A stretch of 5,408 nt of DNA from JAJRRL01 sp047404195. GTDB lineage: Bacteria > Pseudomonadota > Gammaproteobacteria > JAJRRL01. The stretch is from assembly GCA_047404195.1 (NCBI GenBank), contig JBDOIU010000021.1, forward strand, positions 1 to 5,408, in the 5' to 3' direction. Shown here piece after piece: positions 1 to 5,408 of this stretch (position 1 is its first letter; every line of letters starts with the position of its first letter). Position numbers and translations under genes: made by a program. The notes below the pieces were generated by a model. The model was not told the DNA's origin. It saw only the letters and a list, made by a program, of their open reading frames with translations, and searched no databases.

Positions 1-70
1 CCAGTCACTGGGTAACCTAACCCCAGACGAAATATACTATCAGCAACATATGACCAAGGAGGCTGCTTAA
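1..70 (+). CDS. IS3-family transposase (integrase core), C-terminal fragment
   Basis: Only the last 22 residues and the TAA stop are in the window; base 1 is the third base of a preceding codon. The peptide starts QSLGNLTPDEIYYQ and ends MTKEAA. The pattern (RPH)Q-S/A-L-G-x-x-T-P-x-E/D-x-Y is the well-known C-terminal end of IS3-family OrfB/transposases of the DDE integrase (rve) type, just after the catalytic core. The catalytic residues are upstream of the window, so whether the enzyme is intact cannot be judged. The gene is convergent with the large minus-strand gene, and its stop lies about 60 bases inside the predicted IS end, a normal spacing for this family. Identification rests on a short but characteristic motif. 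Confidence 0.72.
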   Translation, partial: QSLGNLTPDEIYYQQHMTKEAA

Positions 71-82
71 TGCCAAGATACT

Positions 83-1663
83 CTAACTCTTAAAACTGAC
101 ATCTAACTGTCTTGACAATGGGGTCCACCATAGTGCCTGCATCTCAGACCGCTTCATTTCGAATGCAGAAAATCTTTCTAAATGGCTTTCTAACTGATTA
201 AAGCTCAACTGTACCTGGTGGCTAAATCTACCATGCGCACTCTCAACACCACACTGTGCTATTTCACCATGAACATGGTGGAAACTCTTGGCATCATCCT
301 GACTCATAAAGTTAAATTGAACCACCGCAGGATGAACACTATCAGGTCTCCTAAAAAAGACCTGTCGATCTCGAGATTTATTGTAAAAGCTTGTTTCTGC
401 ATAACCTGGATTGCTATCAGGCAGTAAACAACCACTGGCTAAAGCAGCCTTGACAGTTACCTCTTCAGCACTGAGTGACTGAGCAGCAGCGTGCGACAAT
501 GAATCTGCTTGTGAGTGGCGCCCTACTGCAGACTGGCTCTCCGGCTTAAGTAGTTTCAATTTCGTTAGAACAGCCTGTGCTGCCGAGATGAATGCATGCC
601 GTTTTTCATCTACATGACATGCGCTGACTTGCACACTCCAGCGTTTAGATTTCTGACTAGCTCGAGTTAATTTGAAACCACCACTTTGAGATAGACCCAT
701 ATGATTTGCAAACTTGGTCGCAGCATGCCTGCTAGAGAAATCAAACTGATACACACGTACTTGGATTTTTCCTGAATGAACCATTCGTTCTGAAATACTG
801 ACGCCTGACCCTGGTTGACCATGATAAACTGTTCCGAGCTGACTATTAACTGCATGTGTGCACCCCAAACCAACCGCCAATGATTGACAGTCACTGGATG
901 TGACTGAAGCACCAGAATGTGACCCAGGTAAACGCTCTGATTGACCTGGATTATATTGGTGCTCTCTTCTTGAAAATTGTTGAAAGTGATCCAGCAATAG
1001 CTCTGCTTCATACTGAACAAGATGGCTACCATTGTATCCAGCCTCGAAGCATTTCACTTTAAGCCCTGGGTGTCGATTTATAAAATCAAGTGCTTCACCT
1101 TTCGTAGGAAAGTCAAATTGATAGACTGACGTTTGGTCTGGTGTACTCGCGGTAAGAAGAGCCACCTTGTATAGATAACCAACCGGTTTCACAAACTCTG
1201 TCGCGCTAAACTTTGTCGTACAACCCACTGTCGAAGCTACTTTATGTAAATGATTTCCTACTTCTTTCCTGGGGCCAAATTGCCGTGCCACTTTTAGAAA
1301 AATCTTGCGTTTTTCTGGCTTATTCAACAAATTCAAGCAAGGCACTTGCAAGCCGAATGTAAAACCATTTTCAGCCACCGGATCCACCTGGTTCCACCCG
1401 TGCCGCAGTCCAGGATTTTCAATATCCAACATACCCAAAAACTTTTGGCGGTCCTTGCTGGTTCTAAAGTTCATTTGCACAATTGGCTGACCTGAACGAT
1501 CAACTCCGTTGAATACCAGTGCTACTGGGTGTCTGGTATTGGGATACTTCGCATTCAATCTCACTATCGACTGGTTCTTTCTTGATTCAAAATGATTTCG
1601 ACCAAACACTGCTTTTGCTATCAGTTCTGCTTGCATTTCGTTGCTCTTATTTGCGCCATCCAT
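83..1663 (-). CDS. Gene A: four-module repeat-domain protein, 3' end truncated by the IS
   Basis: Unrecognised protein of 526 residues if started at the ATG at 1663. That start is preferred because GGGGGTG lies five bases upstream; in-frame ATG at 1693 and GTG at 1696 are alternatives. No signal peptide or membrane segment is evident, so it is probably cytoplasmic or exported by a route without a classical signal. Four modules follow one another: type 1 at residues 7-130 (PIVQMNF), type 2 at 139-231 (SVYQFDF, with GC upstream), type 3 at 258-366 (RVYQFDF, GC upstream), and type 4 at 400-501 (AVVQFNF, GC upstream). Each has its closest counterpart in gene B. The last 15 residues, WWTPLSRQLDVSFKS, are encoded by the IS terminus, so the native gene probably continued with a linker and further modules, as B does after its type 4 copies. 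It may be a non-functional remnant or a still-folded four-module protein. Function unknown; an effector or host-interaction role is only a guess. Confidence 0.85.
   Translation of the reverse strand: MDGANKSNEMQAELIAKAVFGRNHFESRKNQSIVRLNAKYPNTRHPVALVFNGVDRSGQPIVQMNFRTSKDRQKFLGMLDIENPGLRHGWNQVDPVAENGFTFGLQVPCLNLLNKPEKRKIFLKVARQFGPRKEVGNHLHKVASTVGCTTKFSATEFVKPVGYLYKVALLTASTPDQTSVYQFDFPTKGEALDFINRHPGLKVKCFEAGYNGSHLVQYEAELLLDHFQQFSRREHQYNPGQSERLPGSHSGASVTSSDCQSLAVGLGCTHAVNSQLGTVYHGQPGSGVSISERMVHSGKIQVRVYQFDFSSRHAATKFANHMGLSQSGGFKLTRASQKSKRWSVQVSACHVDEKRHAFISAAQAVLTKLKLLKPESQSAVGRHSQADSLSHAAAQSLSAEEVTVKAALASGCLLPDSNPGYAETSFYNKSRDRQVFFRRPDSVHPAVVQFNFMSQDDAKSFHHVHGEIAQCGVESAHGRFSHQVQLSFNQLESHLERFSAFEMKRSEMQALWWTPLSRQLDVSFKS
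107..130. repeat. Probable right terminal inverted repeat of the IS3-family element
   Basis: The segment ends in CA on the + strand (TG at the outside on the minus strand), has a CCCC block near the tip and a GACAG-type inner end. It sits just downstream of the transposase stop. The partner repeat is outside the window, so this is called from layout, not from an observed inverted pair. Confidence 0.5.
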
Positions 1664-1668
1664 ATTCA

Positions 1669-1675
1669 CACCCCC
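1669..1675 (-). promoter_or_regulatory. Shine-Dalgarno-like site for gene A
   Basis: On the minus strand GGGGGTG lies five bases before the ATG at 1663. It differs from GGAGGTG at one base, and that G can still wobble-pair with the anti-SD U. The upstream ATG at 1693 has only a weak, too-close AGG. This decides the start chosen for gene A. Confidence 0.5.
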
Positions 1676-1702
1676 ACCAACACATATATTCATCACCTAA
1701 CC

Positions 1703-1719
1703 CTATATACTAAATATAG
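1703..1719. repeat. Short inverted repeat in the leader of gene A
   Basis: CTATAT and ATATAG arms of six bases flank a five-base spacer (ACTAA on the + strand). It lies 40-56 bases upstream of the chosen ATG, between the putative -10 and the ribosome binding site. It could be an operator or a weak hairpin, but it is AT-only apart from the end pairs and may be chance. Confidence 0.3.
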
Positions 1720-1756
1720 TAGTAAATGCACCACTTTTCCTATTATTATTTTTCAC

Positions 1757-1765
1757 GTTATAACA
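1757..1765 (-). promoter_or_regulatory. Possible extended -10 promoter element for gene A
   Basis: The minus strand reads TGTTATAAC, an extended -10 (TGn plus TATAAC, five of six bases of TATAAT). No good -35 hexamer stands at 16-18 bases; a TTGTCA is present but 25 bases away. A start near 1750 would give a leader of roughly 85 bases before the ATG at 1663. The region is AT-rich, so chance matches are likely. Confidence 0.28.
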
Positions 1766-1952
1766 CCATGATTTCATTTATCTTTATTGACAATATGTAA
1801 CTACGGGGTTCGATTTGATGTTACTAATTCGATCATTCGCATCACAATCAGCATTTAAGCAAGGTTGTATGTCGCCTTTTGACTGTCCACTAACAATTCA
1901 CTTGTCCTGCTAAGTCGATCTTTTTTCTGTGCAACCATAACCATTTAGATGA

Positions 1953-1964
1953 CCATGATCATGG
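1953..1964. repeat. Perfect 12-base palindrome CCATGATCATGG
   Basis: The palindrome is self-complementary over all 12 bases, and after one mismatched pair the symmetry continues for two more bases on each side (1950-1967, TGA...ACA). It lies about 290 bases upstream of gene A's start, just downstream of gene B. It is a candidate protein-binding site, but no second copy was seen in the window. Confidence 0.35.
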
Positions 1965-2047
1965 ACAGAATTAACTTTCAGTCTAATCACTGGATGTCTC
2001 TATTTTTGGTATGACACAGACCACATAGTATCGATTGAATGCTAGCA

Positions 2048-5000
2048 TCATGGACCAGGGTCCTTAGGGGGAGGCTTATTATTTGACAGTGAAGGTGGTT
2101 GGAGCTCCTGCTTCTGAGCCTGTTGCTGAGTGTCTTGCTTTCCTTCACTCCTCCATGAAGCTCCCTTGGAGGAACCTGATGACTGTTGGTTTTGTGTTTC
2201 TAGATACTTTTTCACATGTGGATCTTCTCTGATGCCTGTATCCCAGGCTTTTTCATTGTCTAAATTATGTTTTATTTTGTCCACTGCACTTAGTCCGGAA
2301 ATCCCCACTTTCGAGACAAGACCATTTAATAAATTTCGCTGACCTTGCGTCAATTGATCCATATGACTTTGTGCATAATGAACGACTCTACCACTAAATT
2401 GGAACTGATATTCACCTTTTTGACTCGCGGCAGGAACAGGCGGTTTCTGTCCACTCGCTTGCCTTAAGTTGGGATTTTTTCTTATAGCATTTTCACTTTT
2501 AACAAACGGCTCTAAATCATTCGACAATTTATCAAAATTAAGCTGCACTTGGAACTTATTACTTCCCGCAACAGGTCTAACGCAATCTTGCGCATAACCT
2601 TTATGTGTAACATAGAAGCTCCGTGCTTCATTGGGATCTGTGAAGTTAAACTGTATCACTGCTGGCTGCTCCTGGTCAGCCTCTCTGTAAAAAACTTGCC
2701 TACCACTACCATGAAAGCTGGTCTTTGAGTATGTTGGATTGCGATCTGGATTATCACATCCACTGGCATTAGCAACTGCTCTTGTTATGCCCTCTATAAC
2801 TGCTTTCTGTGCTGCTGCCGTAAAAGAAATCCTGTTCCTATCAACAAAATCAGCATTGATTTGAATGTTCCACGGATTCCCTGACTCAGAATGAGGTTTT
2901 GTGAAAACATACCCTTTGGCATGCATCGTGCGAGAAAAGACTTGCGCCAAGTGCTTATTCGTGAAATTAAACTGATACACCTGGCCTTGCCCCGGCTGTA
3001 TTGTTCGCCTAAAGACACTCATCCCAGATTTTCCGTGATAAACTACTCCTCGTATGTTAGTTACTGGATCATTACATCCTAGGCCTTTTGCCAATAAATA
3101 ATCACGATGACCAGATGTTGTTGCTTGCTGTAGTGGTGGATTTTGCTGCTGTGGGAGCTGCGCTGAGCTTTGCTGCTGGGCGAGCTGTGATTGCATGTAA
3201 CTACGCGTTGTGTCTAAAAACTGTTTTCGTCTATGTGGAACATTCAAAAAGCTCATACAGGGAACTTGCAACCCATACGTCCCCCCATTATCTTGAGTCG
3301 GAACTGTTGTTTTCCACCCCCAATCCTTCTTGTCACACTGAATACCTTGGGTGCGTAGTACTTGCATATAGCTTTCTCGGGCTTGCTGCGTTTTAAAGTT
3401 TATTTGTACCATTGGCCAACTTCTTCCACGACTACCCTTCACTGTACGGTGAAACACTTCAGCGACAGGGTGCTTCTGATCATTGGGCTGTAGGCTTTGC
3501 GCAAAATCGTTTTCTTTTTGTTCAAACTGATCTTGCCCGAATAAGGCTTCTGCGATCATGCTGGCTTGTATTGAATTATTATTGTCAGCAGTTTTAGGCG
3601 CCGCATCGGCAGCTGAACTGTATGCTGGTGGTGCAACTGGCTGTGCTAGCAACCCACTTTCGGCAGAGGATATAGCTGTTGTTAAGATATTTAAGTTATC
3701 ATCAGTTCTAATGTTTGACATGTTAATAGCAACACGATCACCTTCTTTATCGCAAAAGAACTTTATAACACCCGGGTGTTGTTTAGCCACCCCTGTTTGC
3801 TCCATCAGAGATATAAACCTATCTGCCTCTTCACTGCTATTTAGTGTGATTACAAAGTTTTTTTTGGATTCACTAACAGAAAGTCCTCTCGCACTTTCCC
3901 ATAGCTTTGTTAGTATATTCTCATTAGTAGGCGCTGGAGGCACAGCTGGCTGTTCTGCAGCTGGCTGTGGTTGAGACTTTCCCTGTTGTGCGTTCTGCGC
4001 TCCTGCTTGCTGCTTTGGTGGAGGCACAGCTGGCTGTTCTGCAGCTGGCTGTGGTTGAGACTTTTCCTGTTGTGCGTTCTGCGCTCCTTCTTGCTGCTGT
4101 GGTTGTTGAGCACGGTTCGCTGGACCATTCGCCATACACTGATTAAACTGTTGCCGTATGCTACCAATATAGCTATCAAATGTATCCGCATAAGCACCGC
4201 CTATTGTTCTTTCTGCGGTTAAATCTGGTTTTGCTGCGTCTAAATTGACAGCGATGAGTGCAGCTGGGTTTTCACGTTGAGCTTCACATAAATTATTAAG
4301 GGCTGATTGCTGCTCCTGTTTGCTCAACGAATTACGGTCTTTGTTGATGGTGTGCACTGGAACCATGACCATTTTATCTCGTAAGGATTGATATCGACCG
4401 TTTTCCAACAGTTTTTTCATCGCCTTGAAGTAATCTGCTTGGTATCCATCATTTTCTTGTAAAATGCCAAATGATTTATCATAGGATGAATATTTTTCTT
4501 TTAACTGATTAAAAGATTCAGTGTGACCATAGTTAGCTGAAAATGGTAGCAACATTTTTGGCATCTGCATGCCCTGTGCCTGATATTTCTTTTGCAGGGC
4601 TAGCATTTCACTCAAGAATGTAGTTGCATTTGCCTTATTATTTGTTTTTCCACCCTTCAATACTAAGCGATGCATCGTTATATTCTGACCAGACACTGGC
4701 AAGCTTGTCGAACCTGACCCAGCTGCAGGCACAGCTGGCTGTGCTGGCGATGCATAGTGCTGTTGTGCTTGCAGAACACGTCTTTGCTGCTCACTGTTTG
4801 CAAAGATCTGTATGTACTTTTGTAGCTGAGTGAAATCAATCTGTACTTGAAAATTATAACCTCCTTGTGCATGATTTACCTTTTTTGCAATTTGACTATG
4901 GCGTTCGTAAAAACTGCTAGCATCAGCCTGACTCGTAAAATTAAACTGAATAACCGCTGAATGACTTTGATCTGCTGCCCTAAAAAATACTTGCCTACCA

Positions 5001-5408
5001 CCACCATGAAAGCTGGTCTGTGAATATGCTGGATCTTGATCTGGACTATCACAGCCACTGGCTCTGGCTGCTTCTTTAATTACTTTCAAAATCGATGCCT
5101 GCTCATTGACAGAAGATGAAGCTGGCTGTGCTGGCGACGCATAGTGCTGTTGTGCTAGTTCTACTTGTTTAAATTGAGCAAAATGACTGATTAACTCATC
5201 TGCTGAGTACTGCACCAAGAAATTGCCATGATTTCCTTCTTGAAAGTTAATATGCTTAATTTCAGGATGCCGCTTTACAAAATCAAATGCTTCATTACCA
5301 TTGGGGAAGTCAAATTGATAAACTGGTTGTGTGCCAGGTCCATCGGCTTTTCGAAGAAATACTTTATAGCCACCCGGCTTTGTGAATTCAGTCGGACTGG
5401 CTGTACCT
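2048..5408 (-). CDS. Gene B: giant multi-module repeat-domain protein, N-terminus outside the window
   Basis: Unrecognised protein; 1119 residues are visible and the frame is open to the right edge, so the start lies beyond it. Counting visible residues from 5407: type 2 module at 1-79 (already cut by the edge; VYQFDF); linker QQHYASPAQPA at 86-96; type 4 module at 106-208 (AVIQFNF); the same linker again at 215-225; a unique domain with no module motif at 244-428; a Pro/Gln linker at 429-493 with two 28-residue repeats; a degenerate module at 497-581 (FVITLNS, helix, DRVAINM); type 1 at 609-738 (PMVQINF); Gln-rich linker to 765; type 3 at 767-871 (QVYQFNF); type 4 at 870-974 (AVIQFNF); a mostly helical C-terminal region at 999-1073; and a polar Gln/Pro tail ending PPPKDPGP. 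No signal peptide can be assessed and no membrane segment is seen. Type 3 and the last type 4 share one helix without a linker. It is paralogous to gene A. Function unknown; multivalent binding is a plausible inference from the module array. Confidence 0.88.
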   Translation of the reverse strand, partial: GTASPTEFTKPGGYKVFLRKADGPGTQPVYQFDFPNGNEAFDFVKRHPEIKHINFQEGNHGNFLVQYSADELISHFAQFKQVELAQQHYASPAQPASSSVNEQASILKVIKEAARASGCDSPDQDPAYSQTSFHGGGRQVFFRAADQSHSAVIQFNFTSQADASSFYERHSQIAKKVNHAQGGYNFQVQIDFTQLQKYIQIFANSEQQRRVLQAQQHYASPAQPAVPAAGSGSTSLPVSGQNITMHRLVLKGGKTNNKANATTFLSEMLALQKKYQAQGMQMPKMLLPFSANYGHTESFNQLKEKYSSYDKSFGILQENDGYQADYFKAMKKLLENGRYQSLRDKMVMVPVHTINKDRNSLSKQEQQSALNNLCEAQRENPAALIAVNLDAAKPDLTAERTIGGAYADTFDSYIGSIRQQFNQCMANGPANRAQQPQQQEGAQNAQQEKSQPQPAAEQPAVPPPKQQAGAQNAQQGKSQPQPAAEQPAVPPAPTNENILTKLWESARGLSVSESKKNFVITLNSSEEADRFISLMEQTGVAKQHPGVIKFFCDKEGDRVAINMSNIRTDDNLNILTTAISSAESGLLAQPVAPPAYSSAADAAPKTADNNNSIQASMIAEALFGQDQFEQKENDFAQSLQPNDQKHPVAEVFHRTVKGSRGRSWPMVQINFKTQQARESYMQVLRTQGIQCDKKDWGWKTTVPTQDNGGTYGLQVPCMSFLNVPHRRKQFLDTTRSYMQSQLAQQQSSAQLPQQQNPPLQQATTSGHRDYLLAKGLGCNDPVTNIRGVVYHGKSGMSVFRRTIQPGQGQVYQFNFTNKHLAQVFSRTMHAKGYVFTKPHSESGNPWNIQINADFVDRNRISFTAAAQKAVIEGITRAVANASGCDNPDRNPTYSKTSFHGSGRQVFYREADQEQPAVIQFNFTDPNEARSFYVTHKGYAQDCVRPVAGSNKFQVQLNFDKLSNDLEPFVKSENAIRKNPNLRQASGQKPPVPAASQKGEYQFQFSGRVVHYAQSHMDQLTQGQRNLLNGLVSKVGISGLSAVDKIKHNLDNEKAWDTGIREDPHVKKYLETQNQQSSGSSKGASWRSEGKQDTQQQAQKQELQPPSLSNNKPPPKDPGP
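2695..2767. repeat. Dispersed DNA repeat within type 4 modules, copy in the second type 4 module of B
   Basis: It aligns without gaps to 4990-5062 with nine differences in 73 bases by eye. It encodes the start of the type 4 module, from ASGCD to the GRQV strand (key residues G-C, P-D, Y-S, T-S-F-H-G). The rest of the two modules is clearly less similar at the DNA level. Confidence 0.85.
3936..4103. repeat. Two tandem 84-bp repeats encoding a Pro/Gln-rich linker
   Basis: Copies at 3936-4019 and 4020-4103 differ at three of 84 positions by direct comparison. Each encodes 28 residues of the pattern QQ(E/A)GAQNAQQ(E/G)KSQPQP continued by AAEQPAVPP. The unit is a multiple of three, so copy-number change keeps gene B in frame. 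It separates the unique domain from the degenerate module and type 1. Confidence 0.93.
4733..4769. repeat. 37-bp direct repeat, copy 1 (linker after the first type 4 module)
   Basis: It matches 5120-5156 at 36 of 37 positions. It encodes the linker QQHYASPAQPA, which follows the first type 4 module of gene B in protein order. Confidence 0.9.
4990..5062. repeat. Dispersed DNA repeat within type 4 modules, copy in the first type 4 module of B
   Basis: Partner of 2695-2767, in the same orientation and about 2.3 kb away. The equivalent part of gene A's type 4 module (around 380-450) is much more diverged, so the two B copies are either a younger duplication or have exchanged sequence. Confidence 0.85.
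5120..5156. repeat. 37-bp direct repeat, copy 2 (linker before the first type 4 module)
   Basis: Partner of 4733-4769. The two copies bracket the segment encoding the first type 4 module of gene B, so that a module plus one linker forms a unit of 387 bp (129 codons), in frame. Confidence 0.9.

Larger units (their letters stand above)
1..130 (+). mobile_element. Right end of an IS3-family insertion sequence (partial)
   Basis: Two signals agree. First, frame 2 of the + strand reads the end of an IS3-type transposase, stopping at 68-70. Second, about 35-60 bases further on lies a sequence that, read on the minus strand from 130, is TGGTGGACCCCATTGTCAAG. It starts with TG and has a C-run about eight bases in, as many IS3-family terminal repeats do. 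The element therefore probably ends at 130 (127 is also possible because TGG is repeated). Most of the element and its left end lie outside the window, so the matching inverted repeat and the target duplication cannot be seen. The IS end overlaps the 3' end of the neighbouring minus-strand gene and supplies its last codons and stop. Confidence 0.72.
1664..2047. other. Intergenic region between genes B and A
   Basis: No reading frame here looks coding on either strand; the longest start-to-stop frame noticed is 31 codons (+ strand, 1818-1913) without a convincing ribosome site. The AT-rich part at 1700-1800 probably holds the promoter and leader of gene A. I saw no hairpin followed by a T-run on the minus strand that would terminate gene B, so B transcripts may read towards A or end by another mechanism. 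Palindromes occur at 1703-1719, 1953-1964 and 2039-2048. Confidence 0.6.

Noticed and set aside
667..1032. 121-codon minus-strand frame within gene A
   Set aside because: It overlaps the type 2 and type 3 modules of gene A in another frame and shows no module motif or other recognisable feature.
1818..1913. 31-codon + strand frame in the intergenic region
   Set aside because: Short, no well-placed ribosome site, no recognisable peptide, and its length is common by chance in such sequence.
1921..1926. T-run TTTTTT on the + strand as a terminator
   Set aside because: No stable GC-rich hairpin precedes it and no + strand gene ends nearby. On the minus strand it is an A-run, so it cannot terminate gene B.
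3558..3974. 138-codon + strand open frame within gene B
   Set aside because: It lies antisense to the Pro/Gln linker and degenerate module of gene B, where the conserved module pattern shows the minus strand is coding. Its Leu/Ser/Cys/Ala-rich product is what antisense translation of that sequence would give.
3936..4103. CRISPR-like array
   Set aside because: Only two directly abutting copies with no spacers, and they are in frame inside a coding region.
3910..4197. Two minus-strand frames overlapping the 84-bp repeats (3910-4197 and 3924-4139)
   Set aside because: Both are out-of-frame readings of the tandem repeat. Their internally repeated peptides are a by-product of the DNA repeat, and gene B's frame is the one supported by flanking modules.
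5216..5218. TTG as the start codon of gene B
   Set aside because: The frame is open upstream and encodes a homologous type 2 module, so this codon is an internal leucine.

Overview
The window shows two large, related, unrecognised genes on the minus strand and, at its left edge, the end of an IS3-family insertion sequence (IS) that has cut into one of them. No housekeeping gene or RNA gene is visible, so the host can only be guessed. Base composition looks moderate (low-to-mid 40s % GC by eye). Very large, repetitive, Gln/Pro-rich proteins without signal peptides or membrane segments, next to an IS, fit the accessory genome of a host-associated gammaproteobacterium such as a Legionella/Coxiella-like lineage. 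That guess is weak and rests on style, not on a marker.

Layout. 1-130: right end of an IS3-family element, with the last 22 codons of its transposase on the + strand and a probable terminal inverted repeat ending at about 130. 83-1663 (minus): gene A, 526 codons, four ~90-125-residue modules in the order 1-2-3-4. Its last 15 codons lie inside the IS end, so it is a 3'-truncated gene with a borrowed tail. 1664-2047: intergenic, no convincing gene; it holds a Shine-Dalgarno-like site, a possible extended -10 element and several short palindromes. 2048-5408 (minus): gene B, at least 1119 codons and still open at the right edge, with module order 2-4-unique domain-Pro/Gln linker-degenerate module-1-3-4-helical C-terminus-polar tail.

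The central observation is that all these modules are variants of one small domain. Each has a strand motif of the form [V/I/Y]-Q-[F/M/I]-[N/D]-F, then a helix with a conserved aromatic, then a second strand usually carrying V/L-Q, then another helix. Types 2-4 also have a Gly-Cys pair about 30-40 residues before the first motif. Nine good copies and one or two degenerate ones are visible. Genes A and B carry the same four subtypes in different orders, and B has linker sequences duplicated on either side of a module. This suggests a paralogous family that evolves by module duplication and shuffling, with the IS contributing gene truncation. I do not recognise the family or its biochemical function.
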